Source: Clostridia bacterium (lineage in GTDB: Bacteria; Bacillota; Clostridia; Christensenellales; Pumilibacteraceae). From it: 12,263 bases of DNA. Shown here piece by piece: positions 1 to 6,331 of the stretch. The stretch is from assembly GCA_900762945.1 (NCBI GenBank), contig CAAFIN010000295.1:1-12263 (forward strand). Reading direction: 5' to 3'. The stretch's first letter is position 1, and each line of letters starts with the position of its first letter. A model generated the notes under the pieces. The model worked only from the letters and a program-made list of their open reading frames with translations, ran no database searches and had not been told where the DNA came from. The position numbers and the translations under genes were made by a program.

Positions 1-16
1 AACTGCGAAAGCGGTT
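1..16 (+). other. Short hairpin at left edge, possible end of an upstream terminator
   Basis: Positions 1-6 (AACTGC) pair with 11-16 (GCGGTT) with one G-T wobble around a GAAA tetraloop. No clear T-run follows; the next bases are mixed A and T. The stem may continue beyond the left edge, so it could be the 3' part of an upstream gene's terminator. Only the visible base pairing supports it. Confidence 0.25.
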
Positions 17-21
17 ATGTA

Positions 22-35
22 AAATTTTCGAAAAT
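22..35. promoter_or_regulatory. 14-bp perfect AT-rich palindrome, candidate operator upstream of glgB promoter
   Basis: The 14 bases read AATTTTCGAAAATT, a perfect inverted repeat with a central CG, ending 12 bp before the -35 box. Even-length palindromes with a central CG are typical of LacI-family operators, and that family often controls sugar genes, but no regulator gene is present here. The surroundings are AT-rich, so chance is possible. Confidence 0.3.
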
Positions 36-47
36 TCGCTAATTATA

Positions 48-76
48 TTGATTTATGCGCGAAAATATAGTATAAT
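48..76 (+). promoter_or_regulatory. Sigma-A type promoter of the glg cluster
   Basis: A -35 box TTGATT (48-53) and a -10 box TATAAT (71-76) are separated by exactly 17 bp. This is near the vegetative sigma factor consensus. Transcription would begin around 83, giving a glgB leader of roughly 60 nt. The promoter sits in an AT-rich patch that contrasts with the GC-rich genes and is the obvious start point for glgBCD transcription. Confidence 0.85.
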
Positions 77-101
77 ATGGAAAAAGTGACCGCTGTGTGA
101 C

Positions 102-126
102 TTTAACATAGATACCCAATGTTGAA
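102..126 (+). promoter_or_regulatory. Leader hairpin just before the glgB ribosome binding site
   Basis: TTTAACAT (102-109) can pair with ATGTTGAA (119-126), eight pairs including one wobble, around a 9-nt loop. The 3' arm reaches the first bases of the glgB Shine-Dalgarno sequence, so the fold might influence ribosome access. The stem is AU-rich and would be only moderately stable. A regulatory role is inference. Confidence 0.3.
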
Positions 127-133
127 AGAGGTG
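125..133 (+). promoter_or_regulatory. Ribosome binding site deciding the glgB start
   Basis: The purine-rich AAAGAGGTG at 125-133 resembles a Shine-Dalgarno sequence. An in-frame GTG at 133 lies on top of it and cannot be used with it. The ATG at 145 is 11-13 nt downstream, slightly long but workable, so ATG 145 is preferred over the longer reading from 133. Confidence 0.5.
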
Positions 134-144
134 TGTTTTCCCCG

Positions 145-2010
145 ATGAACGAACAGTTAGAGAAAAGATTCCACGAAGGCGAACTTTACGACGCGTACAA
201 CTATTTCGGTTGCGTGTTCGACGAACTTACCGGAAACGCCGTAGTACGCACTTTCGCGCCCTCCGCGGCGGCGGTAGAGGTAGTCGGCGACTTCAACGAC
301 TGGGACGGCACGGCTATGACCCGCACCACGGGCGGCGTGTGGGAAGCGAAAATCAAAGGGGTAAAGCGCTTCGACGGCTATAAATTCAGAATTACGACCG
401 CGGACGGCAGAATTATCTACAAGTCCGATCCGTACGCGCTCCACTCGGAAACGCACGAGGGTACGAACAGCAAGGTTTTCCCGCTGTCGGCGGTAAAGGT
501 AAACGACGAGGCGTACCGCGAAAAACTCGCGAAAAAGAATATTTACGCTTCGCCTATGAATATTTACGAAGCGCATATAGGCTCGTGGAGAAGATATCCG
601 GACGGCAATCCGTACTCGTACCGCAAGTTCGCCGACGAGATCGTGCCGTACCTTAAAAAGATGCGCTACACTCACCTCGAACTTATCGGCGCGGCGGAAT
701 ATCCGTACGACGGCTCGTGGGGGTATCAGGTCACGGGGTACTTCGCGCCCACTTCGCGCTACGGCACGCCCGCGGACTTTGCCTATCTCGTAGAGAAACT
801 GCATAAGAATAATATAGGAATAATCATAGACTGGGTACCCGGACATTTCCCGAAGAACGAAAACGGACTTGCCGATTTCGACGGGCAGCCGCTGTACGAG
901 CCGACAGACCCGCTTCGCCGCGAGCATAAGGAGTGGGGCACTTGTTGTTTCGATTACGGCAGAGGCGAAGTGCAGACTTTCCTTTGCAGCAACGCGCTTA
1001 TGTGGTTCGACGTCTACAAAGTGGACGGACTGAGAGTGGACGCGGTGGCGAGTATGCTGTACCTCGACTACGGCAGACGCGACGGCGAATGGTCGCCCAA
1101 CCGCTTCGGCGGCAGAGAGAACGAGGAAGCGGTGGCGTTCCTCAAAAAACTGAACACTGCGGTGTTCGCCCGCCACCCTAAGGCACTGATGATCGCGGAA
1201 GAATCCACCGCGTGGCCGATGGTGACAAAACCGGTGTCCGACGGCGGTTTAGGTTTCAATTTCAAGTGGAATATGGGCTGGATGAACGACACGCTCGACT
1301 ACGCCGCGACCGATCCGCTGTTCCGCGCGGGCAAGCACAACAACCTTACTTTTTCGATAACTTACGCGTTCAGCGAAAATTACATATTGCCGATTTCCCA
1401 CGACGAAGTGGTACACGGCAAACGTTCGCTCGTCAACAAGATGCCGGGCGACTACGATACGAAGTTCGCGGGACTAAGAAACTTCCTTATGAATATGTAC
1501 GCGCACCCCGGTAAAAAACTGCTGTTTATGGGTTGCGAGTTCGCGCAGTTCATCGAGTGGAACTACGAGCAACAACTTGACTGGCTGCTGCTCGATTATC
1601 CGCGGCACGCCGAAACGCAGGAGTTCGTAAAGGCGCTCAACTCGTTCTATCGGCTGAACGCGCCCATGTGGCAGCGCGACGACAGTCTGGACGGCTTCCG
1701 CTGGCACGTCGTTGACGACCGCAATCAGAACGTGATCGTATACGAACGCAGCGACCTTAAGGGCAATATCGTGCTGGCGGTCATAAACTTCTCGCCCGTC
1801 GAATATAAGAATTATCGTTTCGGCGCGGACAAAGGTACATACACCGTCAAACTCGCTTCGGATATCGGCGGCTTTGACCGCGAGCCGAAAAAGTACCGCG
1901 CGGAGAACGTGCCGTCGCACGGATTTACTCACAGTCTTGTAATGGATATAAAGCCTATGTCGGGCGTTTATCTCGTAAAGAAGAATTACGGTAGGGGGAA
2001 TAAGAGATGA
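145..2010 (+). CDS. glgB: 1,4-alpha-glucan (glycogen) branching enzyme GlgB
   Basis: Cytoplasmic GH13 transglycosylase that cuts alpha-1,4 glucan chains and rejoins them as alpha-1,6 branches. It is 621 aa from ATG 145. This is the short form of the family: a CBM48-like domain (about residues 20-105, with VGDFNDWDG) leads directly into the catalytic barrel, without the extra N-terminal domain of the roughly 730-aa E. coli enzyme. All four GH13 motifs are visible: DWVPGHFP near 229, GLRVDAVASM with nucleophile Asp299, MIAEES with acid/base Glu352, and ISHDEVVHGK with Asp420. PYDGSWGYQVTG matches the signature usually written PFDGSWGYQPTG. A C-terminal beta domain follows. The gene is first in the operon, and its TGA stop overlaps the glgC ATG (ATGA, 2007-2010), which implies translational coupling. 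No key residue is missing. Confidence 0.96.
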   Translation: MNEQLEKRFHEGELYDAYNYFGCVFDELTGNAVVRTFAPSAAAVEVVGDFNDWDGTAMTRTTGGVWEAKIKGVKRFDGYKFRITTADGRIIYKSDPYALHSETHEGTNSKVFPLSAVKVNDEAYREKLAKKNIYASPMNIYEAHIGSWRRYPDGNPYSYRKFADEIVPYLKKMRYTHLELIGAAEYPYDGSWGYQVTGYFAPTSRYGTPADFAYLVEKLHKNNIGIIIDWVPGHFPKNENGLADFDGQPLYEPTDPLRREHKEWGTCCFDYGRGEVQTFLCSNALMWFDVYKVDGLRVDAVASMLYLDYGRRDGEWSPNRFGGRENEEAVAFLKKLNTAVFARHPKALMIAEESTAWPMVTKPVSDGGLGFNFKWNMGWMNDTLDYAATDPLFRAGKHNNLTFSITYAFSENYILPISHDEVVHGKRSLVNKMPGDYDTKFAGLRNFLMNMYAHPGKKLLFMGCEFAQFIEWNYEQQLDWLLLDYPRHAETQEFVKALNSFYRLNAPMWQRDDSLDGFRWHVVDDRNQNVIVYERSDLKGNIVLAVINFSPVEYKNYRFGADKGTYTVKLASDIGGFDREPKKYRAENVPSHGFTHSLVMDIKPMSGVYLVKKNYGRGNKR

Positions 2011-3188
2011 AAAGGAAAAAATGCGTAGCAATGCTGCTCGCCGGCGGGCAGGGCACCAGACTTTACGCGCTGACTTCGGGCATCGCAAAGCCTGCGGTTT
2101 CGTTCGGGTCGAAGTACCGCATAATCGACTTTACGCTGAGTAACTGCGCGAACTCGAATATCGACACGGTGGGCGTGCTTACTCAGTACGAGCCGCTGAT
2201 ACTCAACGAGTATATCGGCAGCGGCGAGCCGTGGGACCTCGACCGCAAGAACGGCGGCGTGCATACGCTTTCGCCCTATCAGGCAAAGGCGGGCGGCGAG
2301 TGGTACAAGGGTACGGCGAACGCGATTTATCAGAACCTGCACTTTCTCGACAAGTACGACAGCGACAACGTGCTGATTCTCAGCGGCGATCATATCTATA
2401 AAATGGACTACTCGAAAATGCTGACCGAGCATATCCTCTCGGGCGCGGACTGCACGATAGCGGTCATCGACGTCACTCCGGAAGAAGCGCCGCGCTTCGG
2501 CATAATGAGTTACGACGAAACGAAACGCATTACCGATTTCGAAGAAAAGCCGAAAAAACCGAAGAGTCTGCACGCGTCTATGGGCGTTTACATATTCAAA
2601 AAGGATGCGCTCGTCGAGGAACTTAAACGCGACGAAGCGGACAGGGACTCGCAGAACGATTTCGGCAAGAACATTATCCCGTATATGCTCGCTCACGGCA
2701 GAAAAATGTACGCTTACGAGTTTTCGGGTTACTGGAAGGATGTCGGCACGGTCACTTCGCTGTGGGAAGCGAATATGGATCTTCTGGGGCGTCACCCGGC
2801 GATCGACCTCAACGATCCCGATATGAAGATTTACTCGCGCAACGAGCCGCTCCCGCCGTCTTATATAGGCGAGGACGGGGACGTCGTCAATTCGATATTT
2901 ACCGCCGGCTGCGAGATAAACGGCACGGTGATAAACAGCGTGATTTCCGAGAACGTGACTATCGGCAAAGGCAGCGTTATCCGCGACAGCGTGATTATGC
3001 GCGGCACGAAGATCGGCGAGAACGTGACAGTCGATTACGGCATGATCGACGAGTCGGTCACGGTGGAGGACGACGTGAAGATCGGCGACGAACAAAGCGA
3101 TAAAAACCGTATCGCGCTTATCGGCAGAAACACGCGCGTAAGAAAAGGCGCAAAGATCGCTTCGGGCGAAATCGTAGAAAACAAGTAG
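2007..3188 (+). CDS. glgC: Glucose-1-phosphate adenylyltransferase (ADP-glucose pyrophosphorylase), catalytic subunit GlgC
   Basis: Makes ADP-glucose and pyrophosphate from ATP and glucose-1-phosphate, the committed step of glycogen synthesis. It is 393 aa. The nucleotidyltransferase fold spans about residues 5-260: loop LLAGGQGTRL (10-19), SGDHIYKMD with metal ligand Asp128, FEEKP with the sugar-phosphate Lys181, and SGYWKDVGT with the second metal Asp245. A left-handed beta-helix of hexapeptide repeats follows (about 290-385). By alignment from memory, the position of the E. coli fructose-bisphosphate activator Lys39 is Gly25, so E. coli-type activation is not expected. The start is fixed by AGGGGGAA (1993-2000) upstream of ATG 2007 and by overlap with the glgB stop. 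It is followed 17 nt later by glgD, its likely partner. Confidence 0.96.
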   Translation: MKRKKCVAMLLAGGQGTRLYALTSGIAKPAVSFGSKYRIIDFTLSNCANSNIDTVGVLTQYEPLILNEYIGSGEPWDLDRKNGGVHTLSPYQAKAGGEWYKGTANAIYQNLHFLDKYDSDNVLILSGDHIYKMDYSKMLTEHILSGADCTIAVIDVTPEEAPRFGIMSYDETKRITDFEEKPKKPKSLHASMGVYIFKKDALVEELKRDEADRDSQNDFGKNIIPYMLAHGRKMYAYEFSGYWKDVGTVTSLWEANMDLLGRHPAIDLNDPDMKIYSRNEPLPPSYIGEDGDVVNSIFTAGCEINGTVINSVISENVTIGKGSVIRDSVIMRGTKIGENVTVDYGMIDESVTVEDDVKIGDEQSDKNRIALIGRNTRVRKGAKIASGEIVENK

Positions 3189-3205
3189 GAAAAGGGGCAG
3201 AATAA

Positions 3206-4318
3206 ATGAAAACTCTGGGAATAGTATTTTCCAACATTCACGACAAAGAAGTGAGCGAACTCACGGCGTCGAGAACGCTTGCGTCCGTGCCTTACGCGGG
3301 CAGATACCGCCTTATCGACTTCGTTCTCTCGAACATGGTCAACAGCGGCATTTACAACGTGGGCGTAATCACCAAGTACAATTATCAGTCGCTGATGGAA
3401 CACGTCGGCAGCGGCAAGAGTTGGGATCTGTCGAGAAAGAACGGCGGACTCGTGATCTTGCCGCCGTACGGCAGAGAGAGTTCCACCGTGTATTCCTCGC
3501 GCTTCGAGGCGATCTCGAATATCGCGTATTACCTCAGGGAAGCGACGGAAACTTACGTGCTTATGTCCGACTGCGACAACGTGTGCAATATCGACTTTTC
3601 GGAAGCCATCAACTACCACGTCGAAAAACACGCCGACATCACCGTCATTTATCACAAAAAAGAACTGGGCGCGTGCGACGAAAAGGTGCGCACTTCCGTC
3701 GAAGTCGACAGCGGCGGCAGAGTGAGAAAAGTCGTCACCAAGCCCAAGCAGAGCGGCGTAATCAACGCGTTCACGAACATTCTGATTATCAACCGCAAAT
3801 TCCTTCTGTCCATTATCGACAACGCCGAAGAACTCGGTTACAAGAGTTTCTCGCGCGACGTTCTCATAAAGGGCGCGACCGAATACAATATCTACGGCTA
3901 CGAGTACAAGGGCTACTTCGCCAGCATCGATACCATGGCGAACTACTACAAACACTCGATGGAACTGCTTGACAAGAATATCCGCGACGAGATTTTCCGC
4001 GACGGCGGCGCGATCTATACCAAGGTTCGCGACAGCGCGCCGTGCCGGATAGAGGAGAGCGGCAAGGTCAAAAATTCCGTCGTCGCCGACGGGTGCGTTA
4101 TCGAAGGCGAAGTGGAAAACTCCATTCTCTTCCGTGGCGTACACGTATCTAAAGGCGCCCGCGTTAAAGGCTCGATACTCTTCAACAACGTCACCGTGGC
4201 TTCGGGCAGCACGGTCAACTGCGTTATCGCGGATAAGTTCTCGCACGTTCTTGAAAACAGAACGCTCAGCGGACACGAAACCCGCCCGTACTTCTTGCCG
4301 AGGAACACCATCGTATAA
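3206..4318 (+). CDS. glgD: GlgD, non-catalytic ADP-glucose pyrophosphorylase subunit
   Basis: 370-aa paralogue of GlgC, of the GlgD type found in Bacillota, where it forms a hetero-oligomer with GlgC and alters its activity. Shared segments include AGRYRLIDFVLSN (31-43), VGVITKYNYQSL and a C-terminal beta-helix (about 285-345). The active site looks degraded. The glycine-rich LAGGQGTRL loop is replaced by VFSNIHDKE (7-15). The second metal Asp of GlgC (Asp245 in SGYWKDVGT) aligns with Ser240 in KGYFASIDT. FEEKP is replaced by VVTKP. A regulatory rather than catalytic role is therefore likely. AAGGGG (3192-3197) precedes ATG 3206 at a normal distance. A terminator-like hairpin follows its stop. 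Confidence 0.93.
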   Translation: MKTLGIVFSNIHDKEVSELTASRTLASVPYAGRYRLIDFVLSNMVNSGIYNVGVITKYNYQSLMEHVGSGKSWDLSRKNGGLVILPPYGRESSTVYSSRFEAISNIAYYLREATETYVLMSDCDNVCNIDFSEAINYHVEKHADITVIYHKKELGACDEKVRTSVEVDSGGRVRKVVTKPKQSGVINAFTNILIINRKFLLSIIDNAEELGYKSFSRDVLIKGATEYNIYGYEYKGYFASIDTMANYYKHSMELLDKNIRDEIFRDGGAIYTKVRDSAPCRIEESGKVKNSVVADGCVIEGEVENSILFRGVHVSKGARVKGSILFNNVTVASGSTVNCVIADKFSHVLENRTLSGHETRPYFLPRNTIV

Positions 4319-4334
4319 AGTTAATACAAGGCGT

Positions 4335-4389
4335 ATTCGCGCCGACCGGGGATAAACGATTTTTTCGGCGGCGCGAATTCTCGTTTTTT
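4335..4389 (+). terminator. Terminator-like hairpin between glgD and glgA
   Basis: ATTCGCGCCG (4335-4344) is perfectly complementary to CGGCGCGAAT (4369-4378), with a further CCG/CGG pairing inside (4346-4348 with 4366-4368). A six-T run lies at 4384-4389, five bases past the stem. The spacing is not ideal, so termination may be partial. A competing stem, AAACGA (4354-4359) with TCGTTT (4381-4386), uses the loop and the T-run. It could reduce readthrough from glgBCD into glgAP. Confidence 0.5.
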
Positions 4390-4402
4390 ATGGTATTTTT
4401 GT

Positions 4403-4435
4403 ACCGCTTTGCCACCGCTTTGTCGCCGCTTCGCT
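4403..4435. repeat. Three tandem 11-bp repeats in the glgD-glgA gap
   Basis: Three adjacent 11-mers, ACCGCTTTGCC (4403-4413), ACCGCTTTGTC (4414-4424) and GCCGCTTCGCT (4425-4435), match closely; the first two differ by one base. Eleven bases is about one helical turn, so this could be a protein-binding array, or simply slippage-derived. No function is visible. Confidence 0.45.
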
Positions 4436-4450
4436 TTGACCCGCGTTTTT

Positions 4451-4462
4451 GGGGCGCGCCCC
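4451..4462. repeat. 12-bp perfect GC palindrome upstream of glgA
   Basis: GGGGCGCGCCCC is fully self-complementary and lies 39 bp before the glgA start. Its right half with three following bases (GCGCCCCGAG, 4456-4465) recurs in both orientations in the hairpin at 12216-12246. It could be an operator or the remnant of a hairpin element; either is speculative. Confidence 0.35.
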
Positions 4463-4486
4463 GAGTAAAATCAAGAAATAACCTTT

Positions 4487-4492
4487 AAGGAG
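4487..4492 (+). promoter_or_regulatory. Strong Shine-Dalgarno fixing the glgA start
   Basis: AAGGAG lies 9 nt before ATG 4502. It matters because it places translation start ahead of the unusual Lys/Ala-rich extension. There is no other ATG between this one and the conserved start of the glycogen synthase domain, so the extension is very probably made. Confidence 0.85.
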
Positions 4493-4501
4493 ATTAAGAA
4501 T

Positions 4502-6298
4502 ATGGCTGAAAGTAAAGTAAAGACCGGAGCAAAAAAAGCGGCCGAGAAAAAAACCGCCGTTCCCGTTGTCAAAGCGGAAACCAAGCCCGCGGTAAAGAAA
4601 ACGGGGGCTGCCGTTGTGAAAAAGACGGCGAAACCCGCGGTAAAAGAAACCGCCGCTCCCGCGGTCAAAAAGACTTCCGCCCCCGCCGTCAAAAAATCGG
4701 GCGCGGTGACTAAGACCGCCGCCGCGAAAGAGGCGGAAAAGACGGCACTTACCCCGGCGGCTCAGGAAGTCTATCCCGTGACCGAAACCGAAGTAAAGCC
4801 CAAGGCAAAGCGCGGCAGAAAGCCGAAAGCGACAGAAGCGGCAAAGCCCGCGGAAACGCCGAAGAAAAAGCGCGTGTTGTTCGTGGCGAGCGAAGCGTGG
4901 CCGTTTGCCGGCACCGGCGGCTTGGGCGAAGTGGTAGGATCGCTCCCCAAGGCGCTCAACGGCTTGGGCGACGTGGAAGCGGAAGTCATTATCCCGCTTT
5001 ACGAGAGCGTTCCCGCCGAGTACCGCGAACAAATGACGTTCGTGCGCTCGATCAACGTGCCGCTTGCGTGGAGAAACCAGTACTGCGGATTGTTTACGCT
5101 CGTTCACGACGGCGTGAAATTCATGTTTGTAGACAACGAATATTACTTCAAGAGATCGGGACTGTACGGCTACGGCGACGACGGCGAGCGTTTCGCGTTC
5201 TTCTCGAGAGCGGTGCTCGAACTTTTGCCGTACCTTGACTATAAGCCCGATATTCTGCACTGCAACGACTGGCATACCGCGCTCGTTCCCGTGTATTACA
5301 AACTTTTTTATCAATACCGCGAGGGACTGTCGGGTATCAAAACGATCTTCACCATTCATAATATAGAGTATCAGGGTCAGTTCTCGGGCGACGTCATCGA
5401 GGATCTGTTCGGAATCTCGCGCCGCGAATACATGTCCGTCGAGTATCACGGCTGTATCAACCTGATGAAAGCCGCTATCGACTACAGCGACAGCGTGTCT
5501 ACCGTCAGCAACTCTTACGCCGGCGAGATCATGAGCGCCGAGTACGCGCACGGGCTGGAGGGCGTGCTGTTAAAGAACGCCTACAAACTCAAAGGCATCC
5601 TGAACGGCATCGACGTAAAGACTTACGACCCCGCGACCAGCGCTTCTTTATTCAAAAATTACGACGCGGAGTCGGCGGAAGCGAATAAGAAAGAGAACAA
5701 ACTCGGGCTGCAGCGTATGCTTAACCTGCCCGCCGACGAGAACGTTCCCATGATCGCCATGATCACCCGCCTTGCTTCGCACAAAGGGCTCGACATCGTG
5801 CGCTCGGCGTTCAACGGCATTATGCAGGATGACGTGCAGTTCGTGGTGCTGGGTACCGGCGACGCCGATCACGAGAATTTCTTCCGTCATATGCAGAACG
5901 TGTACGGCAACCGCGTGCGCGCGATCATCGCGTTCAACAAGGATATGGCGCAGAAAATCTACGCCGGCGCGGATATCTTCCTTATGCCCTCGAAGTCCGA
6001 GCCGTGCGGGCTTTCGCAGATGATAGCCATGCGCTACGGCACCGTGCCGGTCGTAAGACTTACCGGCGGGCTTAAAGATTCCGTGACCGATTGCGGCGAC
6101 GGAACGGTGGGTACGGGCTTCGGCTTTACCGAGTACGACGCGGGCGCGCTCCGTCACGCCGTCGATCGCGCGGTAGGGCTGTACCGCGACTATCGCGATA
6201 TCTGGAACGGACTGAGAAAAAGAGATATGGAAAGCGATTTCAGTTGGAACAAGAGCGCGAAAGACTACGACGCTTACTATGCCGAAGTGCTTGAATAA
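4502..6298 (+). CDS. glgA: Glycogen synthase GlgA (GT5) with histone-H1-like N-terminal extension
   Basis: Transfers glucose from ADP-glucose to the non-reducing end of alpha-1,4 glucan. It is 598 aa. Residues 124-598 form a normal-length GT5 synthase: RVLFVASEAWPF, TGGLGEV (138-144), HCNDWHTALVP (253-263), TIHNIEYQG, ILNGID, ITRLASHKG with Arg423 and Lys428, and SEPCGLSQM with Glu500, then TGGLKDSV. Residues 1-123 are extra: rich in Lys, Ala, Pro, Val and Thr, with one aromatic residue, no Asp and no Cys, and a net charge of about +18. They contain octapeptide repeats (13-68) and an AT-hook-like KRGRKPK (103-109). The segment should be disordered and could bind polyanions. The Lys of the first KTGGL motif (E. 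coli Lys15) is Gly137 here. The gene follows a terminator-like hairpin, so its expression may be partly uncoupled from glgBCD. glgP follows after 33 nt. Confidence 0.95.
   Translation: MAESKVKTGAKKAAEKKTAVPVVKAETKPAVKKTGAAVVKKTAKPAVKETAAPAVKKTSAPAVKKSGAVTKTAAAKEAEKTALTPAAQEVYPVTETEVKPKAKRGRKPKATEAAKPAETPKKKRVLFVASEAWPFAGTGGLGEVVGSLPKALNGLGDVEAEVIIPLYESVPAEYREQMTFVRSINVPLAWRNQYCGLFTLVHDGVKFMFVDNEYYFKRSGLYGYGDDGERFAFFSRAVLELLPYLDYKPDILHCNDWHTALVPVYYKLFYQYREGLSGIKTIFTIHNIEYQGQFSGDVIEDLFGISRREYMSVEYHGCINLMKAAIDYSDSVSTVSNSYAGEIMSAEYAHGLEGVLLKNAYKLKGILNGIDVKTYDPATSASLFKNYDAESAEANKKENKLGLQRMLNLPADENVPMIAMITRLASHKGLDIVRSAFNGIMQDDVQFVVLGTGDADHENFFRHMQNVYGNRVRAIIAFNKDMAQKIYAGADIFLMPSKSEPCGLSQMIAMRYGTVPVVRLTGGLKDSVTDCGDGTVGTGFGFTEYDAGALRHAVDRAVGLYRDYRDIWNGLRKRDMESDFSWNKSAKDYDAYYAEVLE
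4538..4705 (+). repeat. Seven in-frame 24-bp (octapeptide) repeats inside glgA
   Basis: Residues 13-68 of GlgA divide exactly into seven units of eight: AAEKKTAV, PVVKAETK, PAVKKTGA, AVVKKTAK, PAVKETAA, PAVKKTSA, PAVKKSGA. The consensus is PAVKKTxA. The underlying DNA repeats every 24 bp around CCCGCGGTAAAG, with synonymous differences between units. That suggests old duplications kept at protein level rather than fresh slippage. Confidence 0.8.
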
Positions 6299-6331
6299 TC
6301 CTAAATTTTACTTGCTTTCACGGAGGACCTT

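Noticed and set aside
133..144. GTG start for glgB giving four extra residues
   Set aside because: The GTG overlaps the Shine-Dalgarno sequence itself, so ATG 145 is the workable start.
157..1176. Long antisense open frame opposite glgB, with similar ones at 1986-3095, 3035-4276, 4388-5551, 9827-10624 and 11086-12072
   Set aside because: They mirror strongly recognised genes, have Arg/Val/His-rich compositions typical of antisense frames in GC-biased DNA, show no family motif, and lack a convincing promoter or ribosome site.
4436..4471. Possible glgA promoter TTGACC (4436) with TAAAAT (4466-4471)
   Set aside because: The spacer is 24 bp, far from the usual 16-18, and no better pair was found in the gap.
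4502..4870. Separate histone-like gene or signal peptide ahead of glgA
   Set aside because: The tail is in one uninterrupted frame with the synthase. It has no hydrophobic core for export and no stop or second ribosome site before the GT5 domain.
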